DNA of 64,000 nucleotides from Labedella populi. GTDB taxonomy: Bacteria; Actinomycetota; Actinomycetes; Actinomycetales; Microbacteriaceae. Positions 51,294-59,380 of this stretch are shown piece by piece. Position numbers and translations under genes: made by a program. Below the pieces are notes generated by a model. That model had not been told where the DNA came from and searched no databases. It was given only the letters and a program-made list of their open reading frames with translations. The stretch is from NCBI RefSeq assembly GCF_004078655.1, contig NZ_RZNC01000001.1, positions 434,001 to 498,000 on the forward strand, given 5' to 3'. Each line of letters opens with the position of its first letter. Within the stretch, counting starts at the first letter, position 1.

Positions 51294-52385
51294 GTGACGC
51301 GAGAGTTCGTCGCCGCTCCTCCCCTCGGCGGGACCGGAGCCACCGGCGTGTCCGCGCCCCGAGCCGCCGAGAGCGTGCGGATGGCGCGGAGGCGGCGTGG
51401 GCGGCGTCGCGCCGCCGTGATCGGCGCCCTCGCCGCGGCGCTCCTCTCGGTGTTCCTCGTGACCCTGACCGTCGGCAACACCTTCTACCCGCTCGGCGAC
51501 GTGATCCGTGTCGTCCTCGGCGAGCAGGTCCCCGGTGCGTCGTTCACGGTCGGGACTCTGCGGCTCCCGCGCGCGATCACCGGGCTCCTCGCGGGGATCG
51601 CCTTCGGCCTCGCGGGCGTGACGTTCCAGACCATGCTCCGCAATGCGCTCGCGAGTCCCGACGTGATCGGCATCACGTCGGGAGCGAGCGCCGCCGCGGT
51701 ATTCGCGATCACGGTCCTCGGCACCGGGGGAGGTGTGGTGTCGCTCCTCGCCGTCATCAGCGGACTCGGCGCGGCCCTCGCGATCTACCTGCTCGCCTAC
51801 CGCAACGGGCTCTCGGGAGCCCGCCTCATCCTCATCGGGATCGGCGTCGGCGCGATGCTCGACAGCGTCGTGAGTTATCTGCTCCTCAAGTCGAGCTCTT
51901 TCGAGGTGCAAGCGGCGCTGCGGTGGCTCACCGGCAGCCTCGGGAGCGCGTTCTGGGAGGGCATCCCGCCTCTCGCGCTCAGCCTCCTCGTGTTGCTCCC
52001 GCTCATCATCGTCCTGACGCGGCGGCTCACGGCCTTGCAGCTCGGTGACGAGTCGGCGACGGCGCTCGGCGTGCGCGTCGACCGAACGCGCCTCCTGCTC
52101 ATCGTCGTGGCGGTCGCCCTCGCGGGTGTCGCGACCGCCACGACGGGCCCCATCGCGTTCGTCGCGTTCCTCTCCGGCCCGATCGCCGCGCGGCTCGTGG
52201 GAGGCGGGCGCTCGCTCCTCATCCCCGCCGGTCTCGTCGGTGGTCTCCTCGTGCTCACGGCCGACCTGCTCGGGCAGTTCGCCTTCGACACGTCGTTCCC
52301 CGTGGGCGTCGTGACGGGCGCGATCGGTGCGCCGTACCTGCTTTATCTGCTCATCCGCTCGAACCGCTCGGGAGGCTCCCTGTGA
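51294..52385 (+). CDS. iron-siderophore ABC permease 2 (FecCD)
   Basis: A 363-residue second FecCD permease: GVTFQTMLRNALASPDVIGI, then GPIAFVAFLSGPIAARLVG. An N-terminal basic stretch (ARRRRGRRRAAV) precedes the first helix. GTG 51294 follows AAGGAG and lies one base after the previous stop. It overlaps the ATPase gene by 4 bp. Confidence 0.94.
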   Translation: MTREFVAAPPLGGTGATGVSAPRAAESVRMARRRRGRRRAAVIGALAAALLSVFLVTLTVGNTFYPLGDVIRVVLGEQVPGASFTVGTLRLPRAITGLLAGIAFGLAGVTFQTMLRNALASPDVIGITSGASAAAVFAITVLGTGGGVVSLLAVISGLGAALAIYLLAYRNGLSGARLILIGIGVGAMLDSVVSYLLLKSSSFEVQAALRWLTGSLGSAFWEGIPPLALSLLVLLPLIIVLTRRLTALQLGDESATALGVRVDRTRLLLIVVAVALAGVATATTGPIAFVAFLSGPIAARLVGGGRSLLIPAGLVGGLLVLTADLLGQFAFDTSFPVGVVTGAIGAPYLLYLLIRSNRSGGSL

Positions 52386-53182
52386 CCGTGTCCCACTCGC
52401 TCGAGGTCGACGGCGCGACCGTCGCGTATGGCGATCGCGTCGTACTCGACGGCCTCGACCTGATCGTCCCGCCCGGGCGCATCAGCATCATCGTGGGCGC
52501 CAACGCGTGCGGGAAGTCGACGCTGCTTCGCGCGATGGCGCGACTGCTCGCGCCGACGAGCGGCTCCGTCCTCCTGGACGGCGCCCCCATCAGGGCGATG
52601 CCCACCAAGAAGGTCGCGACCGTCCTCGGCCTTCTGCCGCAGACGCCCATCGCGCCGGAGGGGATCGTCGTCGCCGACCTCGTGGGCCGCGGCCGCTACC
52701 CGCACCAGGGGCTCTTCTCGCGGTGGACGGCAGCCGACGACGCGGCGGTCGCCGAGGCGCTCGAGGCCACCGGCTCGCTCGAGTTGGCCGAGCGGCCCGT
52801 CGACGAGCTGTCCGGCGGCCAGCGTCAGCGCGTCTGGATCTCGATGGCCCTCGCGCAGCAGACCGACGTCCTCCTCCTCGACGAGCCGACGACGTTCCTC
52901 GACGTCTCGCACCAGGTCGACGTGCTCGACCTCGTCACCGATCTCAACCGCGCCCGCGGCACGACCGTCGTCATCGTGCTCCACGACCTCAATCTCGCCG
53001 CCCGCTATGCCGACCACCTCTTCGCTGTGAAGGAGGGCCGCATCTTCGCGTCGGGCACACCGCGAGAGGTCGTGACACCCGAGACGGTCGAGGCCGTCTT
53101 CGGGATGGCGTCGCGCGTCATCGACGACCCGGTGACGGGCACCCCCCTCGTCGTCCCGATCGGTCGCCACCACTCCCTCTGA
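52382..53182 (+). CDS. iron-siderophore ABC ATPase
   Basis: A 266-residue FecE/FepC-type ATPase with Walker A GANACGKST, Q-loop region LLPQTPIAPEG, signature LSGGQRQRVWISMALAQQTD, Walker B LLLDEPTTFLD and H-loop VLHDLN. The NACGKST form is typical of siderophore transporters. GTG 52382 overlaps the upstream permease by 4 bp. It ends the operon. Confidence 0.94.
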   Translation: MTVSHSLEVDGATVAYGDRVVLDGLDLIVPPGRISIIVGANACGKSTLLRAMARLLAPTSGSVLLDGAPIRAMPTKKVATVLGLLPQTPIAPEGIVVADLVGRGRYPHQGLFSRWTAADDAAVAEALEATGSLELAERPVDELSGGQRQRVWISMALAQQTDVLLLDEPTTFLDVSHQVDVLDLVTDLNRARGTTVVIVLHDLNLAARYADHLFAVKEGRIFASGTPREVVTPETVEAVFGMASRVIDDPVTGTPLVVPIGRHHSL

Positions 53183-53228
53183 GCGACCGAAGCACTTCCG
53201 CGAGGGGAAGCAGGCGCAGAATAGGGGC

Positions 53229-53513
53229 ATGACGACGAACGAGTTCGCGAACGAGCACGACGCCTCCCGGTACACGATGCGCCGCGACGGCGTGATCGTG
53301 AGCGCGCTCGACTACAACGACGACGGCCGCACCGTCTCGTTCACCCGCGCGTTCACGAACCTTCCGTATCGTGGCAACGGTTACGCCGCCGAGCTCACGG
53401 CCTTCGCCGTCGACGAGGCGGAGAAGGCCGGCCGCACCGTCATTCCGATGTGTTGGTACGTGGCGGACTGGTTCGCCGAGCACCCGGAGCGCGCTCACCT
53501 GCTCTCGCGGTAG
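53229..53513 (+). CDS. small GNAT-like N-acetyltransferase (YjdJ type)
   Basis: A 94-residue protein matching Gcn5-related N-acetyltransferases of the short PF14542 type: the first strands with SALDYNDDGRTVSFTRAF, the acetyl-CoA region NLPYRGNGYAAELTAFAVDE, and the last strand TVIPMCWYVADWFAEHPE. Function of this class is not known. ATG 53229 may be leaderless (CAGAAT six bases before). Confidence 0.85.
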   Translation: MTTNEFANEHDASRYTMRRDGVIVSALDYNDDGRTVSFTRAFTNLPYRGNGYAAELTAFAVDEAEKAGRTVIPMCWYVADWFAEHPERAHLLSR

Positions 53514-53632
53514 GCGCGATGCACCCCCAGATCGGGGGCTGTTTCAGCGCGTTCACAGAAGGTGCTGGCAGACTCGATCAATCCGCATCGGATACACTCG
53601 GGGTCCGGCCGTGCCTGCACGACCGATCTCCG

Positions 53633-53720
53633 GGAGGGCTGTCCGAGCGGCCGATGGAGCTGGTCTTGAAAACCAGTGGGCAGAAATGTCTCGTGGGTTC
53701 GAATCCCACGCCCTCCGCCA
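53633..53720 (+). tRNA. tRNA-Ser (anticodon TGA)
   Basis: An 88-nt class II tRNA with acceptor stem GGAGGGC/GCCCTCC, anticodon loop CTTGAAA closed by CTGGT/ACCAG, a long variable arm, T arm GTGGGTTCGAATCCCAC, and an encoded CCA. The anticodon is TGA. Confidence 0.95.
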
Positions 53721-53893
53721 CAGATTCACGGGCCACGAGACACGCCTCCGCACCCAAGCGGCGGATCGCCCACTCGAGACGGTGATGCTCGCGCATCCCC
53801 GATCGGTGCATCGGAAACGACGACGATGTCGGGAGCCACGGCTCCGTTCTCCCCCCGACCCAGCGCACGTTGCGCGATCCGAAAGGCACCCTT

Positions 53894-55171
53894 GTGAGCG
53901 AAAGCCGCCGGTCCTCACGCCGTGTCGCCACCGACCCCACCATCACCCGGCACGCGCGCCGTCGCCGTCGGAATCCGTTCGCGACCGGGCTGCGCGTCGT
54001 CGCCGCATCTCTCGCCGTCCTTCTCGTGAGCGGCGGAACGGTCGCCGCGTACGCACTGTGGGACGTCGTCTCCGATGTGAAGCCCGCCGTGACCCTCGCG
54101 GGGCAGGACCCGAACGTTCCCAACATCGACGCGATCGACGGCGGCGTGAACCTCCTCCTCGTGGGCAGCGACAGCCGCGAGGGGCAGGGCGAGGCCTACG
54201 GTGATCCCACCGAGGAGACGAGCGTCCTCAACGATGTGACGATGCTCATGCACATCTCGGAGGACCACTCGAGTGCGACGGTCGTCTCGTTCCCGCGCGA
54301 CCTCTTCGTCCCGATCCCCGAGTGCCCGAAGCTTGACGGGACGGGCACGTACCCGGCGATGTCGTCGCAGAAGATCAACACCACGCTCGGATACGGCGGA
54401 CTCGCGTGCACCGTCCTCACGGTCGAGGCGCTCACGGGCCTCACGATCCCGTTCGCGGCGGAGGTGCAGTTCAACGGTGTCATCGCCCTCTCCAACGCCG
54501 TCGGCGGCGTCGAGGTGTGCGTGGCCGAGCCGATCGCCGACGACTACACCGACACGTACCTCGACGCGGGCACCCACACGCTGCAGGGCAAAGAGGCGCT
54601 GCAGTTCCTCCGAACCCGCCATGGCGTCGGCGACGGTTCCGACCTCGGACGCATCAGCAACCAGCAGGTCTTCCTCTCCTCCCTCGTGCGCACGCTGCAG
54701 AGCTCCGAGACCCTGTCGGATCCCACGAAGCTCTTCGGCATCGCGAAGGCGGCGGCGAGCAACATGCAGCTCTCGACGAACCTCGCGAACCTCAACACCA
54801 TGGTGTCGGTGGCGATGGCGCTCAAGGACATCCCGCTCGAGCAGATCTCGTTCCTGCAGTACCCCAACGCCTACGGCTCGAGCGGGGGCCAGCAGGGCGT
54901 CCTGCCCCTCGACTCTGCCGCGGAGCAGCTCTTCGACGCCATCAAGGCGGACAAGAAGCTGAGCATCACGGGTTCGACGGGAGTCGGGTCCGTCACGGAT
55001 CCGAACGCTCCGGCGACCGAGGAGACGGAGACTCCGGCCGACACGGATCCCACGCCGCCCGCCGACACCGAGACCACGCCTCCTCCGTCCGCTGACGACG
55101 CCGTCGAGCTCCCCGACACGATCGAGGGTCAGACGGCGAGCGACCGCACGTGTTCGAAGGGCAACAACTGA
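53894..55171 (+). CDS. LytR-CpsA-Psr family protein 1
   Basis: A 425-residue LCP protein with a cytoplasmic basic N terminus (HARRRRRNPFATGL), one membrane helix (about 30-52), and an extracytoplasmic LCP domain: LLLVGSDSREG, the catalytic arginine in SFPRDLFVPI, INTTLGYGG, and ALQFLRTRHGVGDGSDLGRI. It transfers teichoic acid or polysaccharide to peptidoglycan. The C-terminal tail is rich in Thr, Glu and Pro and is likely disordered. GTG 53894 follows AAAGG. A close paralogue follows. Confidence 0.93.
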   Translation: MSESRRSSRRVATDPTITRHARRRRRNPFATGLRVVAASLAVLLVSGGTVAAYALWDVVSDVKPAVTLAGQDPNVPNIDAIDGGVNLLLVGSDSREGQGEAYGDPTEETSVLNDVTMLMHISEDHSSATVVSFPRDLFVPIPECPKLDGTGTYPAMSSQKINTTLGYGGLACTVLTVEALTGLTIPFAAEVQFNGVIALSNAVGGVEVCVAEPIADDYTDTYLDAGTHTLQGKEALQFLRTRHGVGDGSDLGRISNQQVFLSSLVRTLQSSETLSDPTKLFGIAKAAASNMQLSTNLANLNTMVSVAMALKDIPLEQISFLQYPNAYGSSGGQQGVLPLDSAAEQLFDAIKADKKLSITGSTGVGSVTDPNAPATEETETPADTDPTPPADTETTPPPSADDAVELPDTIEGQTASDRTCSKGNN

Positions 55172-55282
55172 GTTCCGGGCGCTCGACCTTCTGAACTCGA
55201 CGGGCCGTGCGGTCCCGAGCGATCGCCCGTGTTCGGCGGCCAACAACCGAGTTTCGGGTCGGAGCCCCTCTACACTCGACGA

Positions 55283-56542
55283 ATGGCCCGTTCGACCCGA
55301 GACCCCGAGCAGACCGTGACGCGACACGCGCGCGGGCACCGACGGGGCCCCGTCGGTGCAGCACTTCGTGGCGTCGCGATCGCTCTCGCCGTCGTCCTCG
55401 TGAGCGGAGCCGCCGTCGCGGCTTACGCGGTGTGGGACATCGGCTCGGGCATCGCCGGAAACGCCGTCGACATCGGTCAGGACGGTGAAGCGGCGCAGAT
55501 GCCGTCGGGCATCGGCGAGCTCGAGGGCGGGTTCAACATGCTCGTCATCGGAGCGGACAACTCGGCGAATCAGAACACCTCCGCCTACGGCAAGCGCGAC
55601 GTGACGCTCAACGACGTCAACATGCTCGTACACGTCGCCGAGGATCACCAGAGCGCCGTCGTCGTGAGCTTCCCACGCGACCTCGTGATCCCCGTCCCCT
55701 CGTGCCCGGACCCCGACACGGGGGAGGTGCACGCCGAGGAGTACGCGGCCATGATCAACACCGCTTTCGCCAAAGGCGGGGAGAAGGGCGGCCTCGGGTG
55801 CGTGGCCGCGACCGTGACCGAGCTCACGGGCCTCGACATCGACTACGCCGCCCAGTTCACGTTCGCGTCCGTCATCCAGATGACGAACGCGCTCGGCGGC
55901 GTCGAGGTGTGCCTCGCCGACCCGATCAAGGACCGGTTCTCGGGACTCGACCTGGACGCCGGCGTGAACACGATCCAAGGGGAGCAGGCCCTCCAGTTCC
56001 TCCGCACACGGAAGGCCGTGGGCGACGGCAGTGACCTGTCCCGCATCGCCCTCCAGCAGACCTACATGTCGTCGCTCGTGAAGAAGCTCAAGAGCGACGG
56101 CACCCTCGGTGACGTGACGAAGCTGTACGGCATCGCGAAGGTGGCCTCCGAGAGCTTGTCGCTCTCGCGCAACCTCGCGAACATCAACGCGATGGTGTCG
56201 ATGGCGCTCACCGTGCGGAATCTCGACCTCGAGAACATCCAACTCGTGCAGTACCCCGTGGGTGAGTCCCCGGCGAATCCCAATCGGGTCGTGCCGCAGA
56301 CAGAGACGGCCGATCAGCTCATGGCCGCGATCGCGGCGGACACGGCGTTCACGTCCGACCCGGAGGCGCGCCGCGTCGGCGTGGAGGATTCCGAATCCGA
56401 GACGCCCAGCGCCCCTGAGACGGAATCGGCTCCGCCCTCGACGCCGGCGCCGGGCGAGACCGCCACCACGCCCCCGAGCGGAGTCATCGACGGGCTCGTG
56501 GGCCAGTCGGCTGCACAGGAGAGCTGCGTCGTCAAGAACTGA
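55283..56542 (+). CDS. LytR-CpsA-Psr family protein 2
   Basis: A 419-residue LCP paralogue of the previous gene with the same plan: basic start, one membrane helix, FNMLVIGADNSANQ, VSFPRDLVIPVP, GGVEVCLADPIKD, ALQFLRTRKAVGDGSDLSRI, and a Pro/Glu/Ser-rich tail ending ESCVVKN. ATG 55283 is leaderless, with TACACT (55271-55276) six bases before. The conserved Cys pair may form a disulfide. Confidence 0.93.
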   Translation: MARSTRDPEQTVTRHARGHRRGPVGAALRGVAIALAVVLVSGAAVAAYAVWDIGSGIAGNAVDIGQDGEAAQMPSGIGELEGGFNMLVIGADNSANQNTSAYGKRDVTLNDVNMLVHVAEDHQSAVVVSFPRDLVIPVPSCPDPDTGEVHAEEYAAMINTAFAKGGEKGGLGCVAATVTELTGLDIDYAAQFTFASVIQMTNALGGVEVCLADPIKDRFSGLDLDAGVNTIQGEQALQFLRTRKAVGDGSDLSRIALQQTYMSSLVKKLKSDGTLGDVTKLYGIAKVASESLSLSRNLANINAMVSMALTVRNLDLENIQLVQYPVGESPANPNRVVPQTETADQLMAAIAADTAFTSDPEARRVGVEDSESETPSAPETESAPPSTPAPGETATTPPSGVIDGLVGQSAAQESCVVKN

Positions 56543-56690
56543 GCGTGGTCGCTGAGCCTGCCGAAGGGCAGCCGACCTGACGCTGCCGTGCCCCGCTTCG
56601 ACGAGTTCGACGACCGAATACCGCTGTGGTTGGGTGAGCACCGCGCGTCCGTTATGCTGGAGGCCGTGCGTCGGCTCGATCGGCGCACAT

Positions 56691-56782
56691 GGAGACGTCG
56701 CATAGTCCGGCCGAGTGCACCACCCTGCTAAGGTGGAGTCCCCTTATGGGGACCGAGGGTTCAAATCCCTCCGTCTCCGCCA
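56691..56782 (+). tRNA. tRNA-Ser (anticodon GCT)
   Basis: A 92-nt class II tRNA: acceptor stem GGAGACG/CGTCTCC, anticodon loop CTGCTAA closed by CCACC/GGTGG, long variable arm (GTCCCC/GGGGAC), T arm GAGGGTTCAAATCCCTC and encoded CCA. The anticodon is GCT. Confidence 0.95.
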
Positions 56783-56798
56783 CTGATTTTCGTCGGAT

Positions 56799-56841
56799 CG
56801 AGTCGGGGGGCGCCCCGCGGCGCGGGCCGTCCCCCGACTCG
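56799..56841. terminator. hairpin terminator after tRNA-Ser
   Basis: CGAGTCGGGGG at 56799-56809 pairs with CCCCCGACTCG at 56831-56841, with an inner GC-rich hairpin. It lies between the tRNA and the convergent alpha/beta hydrolase gene and can serve both. Confidence 0.75.
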
Positions 56842-56847
56842 CGCTGT

Positions 56848-57558
56848 TCAGGACGCGTCGACGAACGCGTGCGCGGTGGCCGAGACGATCACGTCTGAGA
56901 CCACGCCGGGCTGGGTCAGGAAGACGGCATGGCTCCCTTCGGTTGTGGTGATGTCCGCCCCGGCCCGACGTGCCATGTGGTGGAGCATCGCCGAGTCGAA
57001 GGCGTTGTCCTCCGTCGCGATCACGGCCCAGCTCGGTTTGGTACGCCAGGCCGCGTCGCCGACGGCGGCCGCGAACACCGCCATGTTCACGGGGACCTGG
57101 CTGTCTCGCAGGAAGTCCGCGTCGGCCTCACTCGCATCCGCAGCGAAACCGCTCGCGAACTTCTCGGGGTTGAGGAAGCCGTAACCGTCGTCGCCGATGT
57201 CGATCACGAACTCGGGCGTCGGGCCGAACCCCTCGTACTGCTGCCCGGAGGTCTCGCCCGAGTCCGGGATGAGGGCCGCCACGTAGACGAGACCCACCAC
57301 CTTCGCATGTGATCCCGCTTCGGTGATGACCGTGCCGCCCCACGAGTGCCCGACGAGAATCGTGGGCCCGTCCTGACGATCCAGCACACGGATCGTCGCG
57401 GCGACGTCGTCCTCGAACGAGGTGAGGGGGTTCTGCACGAGCGACACGCGGTAGCCACGAGCCGTGAGGTTGTCGTACACCCCCCGCCAGCCGGATCCGT
57501 CGGCAAACGCCCCGTGCACGAGCACGACATTCTTGATTCCCTCTGTGGTGGTGTTCAT
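56848..57558 (-). CDS. alpha/beta hydrolase 1
   Basis: A 236-residue hydrolase with oxyanion region VVLVHGAFADGSGW, nucleophile Ser in LVGHSWGGTVI (near residue 73), and C-terminal EDNAFDSAMLHHMARR and His in TEGSHAVFLTQP. It resembles salicylate-esterase/haloalkane-like small hydrolases; the substrate is unknown. ATG 57558 has AAAGGGAG upstream. It is the last of three hydrolase genes on this strand. Confidence 0.9.
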   Translation of the reverse strand: MNTTTEGIKNVVLVHGAFADGSGWRGVYDNLTARGYRVSLVQNPLTSFEDDVAATIRVLDRQDGPTILVGHSWGGTVITEAGSHAKVVGLVYVAALIPDSGETSGQQYEGFGPTPEFVIDIGDDGYGFLNPEKFASGFAADASEADADFLRDSQVPVNMAVFAAAVGDAAWRTKPSWAVIATEDNAFDSAMLHHMARRAGADITTTEGSHAVFLTQPGVVSDVIVSATAHAFVDAS

Positions 57559-57611
57559 GTTCTCTCCCTTTGGTGTGTTCCGTCGATGGTGTCTTCAGTC
57601 GGATGGTGTCT

Positions 57612-58433
57612 TCACTCGGAAATGAAGGCGAGGATGTCTTGGCCGAGCTCGAGGCGGAAGGCGCCGTCGATGCCGTGAGGTGCGCCCGGGTAGACCTTGA
57701 GGGTGCCGTGCTTCACCAGGTCGATCGCTCTGAGGGCGGCGCCGTCGATCGGCACGATCTGGTCGTCGTCACCGTGGGCGATGAGGATCGGCACGGTCAG
57801 TGCCTTCAGGTCTTCGGTGAAGTCGGTCTCGGAGAATGCTTTGATGCAGTCGTACGCGGCCGCGAGGTTCACGAGCATCCCCTGCCGCCAGAAGTCGTCC
57901 CTCGCCCCCTGAGACACGGTCGCACCCGGTCTGTTCGCTCCGAAGAACGCTTCGGTCAGGTCCTTGTAGAACTGCGAGGCGTCCTTCAACACACCCGCGC
58001 GGATGCCGTCGAAGACCTCGAGGGGGAGACCACCCGGGTTGGTGGCCGACGCCACCATCTGCGGCGGCACGGCTCCCACGGTGATGACCTTCGCCACGCG
58101 GCCGGCGCCATGCTGAGCGGTGTAGCGGACGACTTCTCCCCCACCGGTCGAGTGGCCGATGACGACCAGGTCCTTCAGGTCGAGGTGCTCGACGAGTTCG
58201 GCGAGATCCTTCGCGTAGGTGTCCATGTCGTTGCCGTAGTACGTCTTGGACGAGCGTCCGTGGCCGCGGCGGTCATGGGCGATCGCGCGGTATCCGTTGT
58301 CGGCGAGGAGCTTGACCTCGACCTGCCAGGCGTCTGAGCTGAGCGGCCAGCCATGGCTGAGCAGAACCGGCCGCCCTTCTCCTTGGTCGGTGTAGTAGAG
58401 CTCGGTGCCATCGGTGGTGGTGAAAGTGGGCAT
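57612..58433 (-). CDS. alpha/beta hydrolase 2, non-heme chloroperoxidase-like
   Basis: A 273-residue hydrolase of the perhydrolase/chloroperoxidase group: VLLSHGWPLSSDAWQ, AHDRRGHGRSSK, nucleophile in VVIGHSTGGGEVVRY, catalytic Asp in ILIAHGDDDQIVP and His in PGAPHGIDGAF. Members hydrolyse esters and can make peracids. It lies between two other hydrolases on the same strand. Confidence 0.93.
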   Translation of the reverse strand: MPTFTTTDGTELYYTDQGEGRPVLLSHGWPLSSDAWQVEVKLLADNGYRAIAHDRRGHGRSSKTYYGNDMDTYAKDLAELVEHLDLKDLVVIGHSTGGGEVVRYTAQHGAGRVAKVITVGAVPPQMVASATNPGGLPLEVFDGIRAGVLKDASQFYKDLTEAFFGANRPGATVSQGARDDFWRQGMLVNLAAAYDCIKAFSETDFTEDLKALTVPILIAHGDDDQIVPIDGAALRAIDLVKHGTLKVYPGAPHGIDGAFRLELGQDILAFISE

Positions 58434-58481
58434 GTCTTCTCCTCGTCTGGTGGATGTGGTTGGTGTGTGTGCGGGGCGGGG

Positions 58482-59195
58482 TCAGGTCAAGTGGGTGAGT
58501 GCGTCGACGATCAGGTCGGCGACGGCATCCGGGTTGGAGATCATGACCGAGTGCGAAGCGCCATCGACCTCCACGGTCTTCATCGAGCCGGCTCGGTCGG
58601 CCATGAAGCGGAGGCCGTCTGCGGGGATGATCCTGTCTTCGGTTCCGAAGATGAACCACGACGGGAGGGTTTTCCACGCGGACACGGGGGCGGGCTGTGG
58701 TTCTCGGAGGGCCGTGTCGTGGATGGGGCGCTGGGTCGCCGCGGCCGCGCGCGCGTCGTCGAGCGGCACATCGGCCGCCATCTGGTTGGGGTAGAGGTCT
58801 CGGTCGACGAAGAGGTCGTGGGTCCCATCGCCCAGCGGGACCGATCGGAGCGCATCGCCCAGAGTGCTGCCAGGGAACTGCTCGGTGAGACCGAGGGACG
58901 TCTCCCCCTGCTCCGGAGCGAAGCCGGCGACGTAGACGAGACCCGTGACGGTCTCACTGGCGACGGCCGCCTCGGTGATGACAGCGCCTCCGTACGAGTG
59001 GCCGACGAGGAGCACTCGCCCACCGACGGAATCGACCGCGTGGCGCACGCTGTCTGCGTCGACGGCGAGACCGCGCAGAGGATTCGGTATCGCGAGGGCG
59101 GAAACGCTGCGCCTGCGTAGTTCGGAGATGACGTTGTTCCAGCCCGCGGATTCGGTGAAGGACCCGTGTACGAGCACGACGGTCGGATCAGCCAC
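58482..59195 (-). CDS. alpha/beta hydrolase 3
   Basis: A 237-residue hydrolase with VVLVHGSFTESAGWNNV, nucleophile in LLVGHSYGGAVITEAAV, Asp in FGTEDRIIPADGL and His in VDGASHSVMISNPDAV. It is related to hydrolase 1 in its order of motifs. GTG 59195 follows AGGAGAGAC. It is the first gene of the three-gene cluster and is divergent from the NB-ARC regulator. Confidence 0.88.
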   Translation of the reverse strand: MADPTVVLVHGSFTESAGWNNVISELRRRSVSALAIPNPLRGLAVDADSVRHAVDSVGGRVLLVGHSYGGAVITEAAVASETVTGLVYVAGFAPEQGETSLGLTEQFPGSTLGDALRSVPLGDGTHDLFVDRDLYPNQMAADVPLDDARAAAATQRPIHDTALREPQPAPVSAWKTLPSWFIFGTEDRIIPADGLRFMADRAGSMKTVEVDGASHSVMISNPDAVADLIVDALTHLT

Positions 59196-59380
59196 CGGCG
59201 TCTCTCCTCTCGTCGTGTCGTGGGATGTGTTGATCCCATTCGAGTGGTCGGGGATCGAAGAAGCCACGAGATTCGCACGCGGATCGTGCGCAATATCGAC
59301 GTCCTGCATGTGCGCGTCGTACCGGAGCGCGCGTGAACGTTCGGTTGCAGCACGCCCCCGCCTTCTGCAACCCTCCAGTT

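Noticed and set aside
56546-56568. Intergenic text GGTCGCTGAGCCTGCCGAAG
   Set aside because: It resembles a common short intergenic repeat of Microbacteriaceae, but only one copy was noticed here, so no feature is claimed.
53915-56641. 908-residue minus-strand open frame
   Set aside because: Antisense to two clear LCP genes; arginine-rich and motif-free. High GC content produces such frames.
53633-56782. tRNA-Ser genes as integration sites of an island
   Set aside because: No duplicate of either tRNA 3' end was found in the window and no integrase lies next to them.
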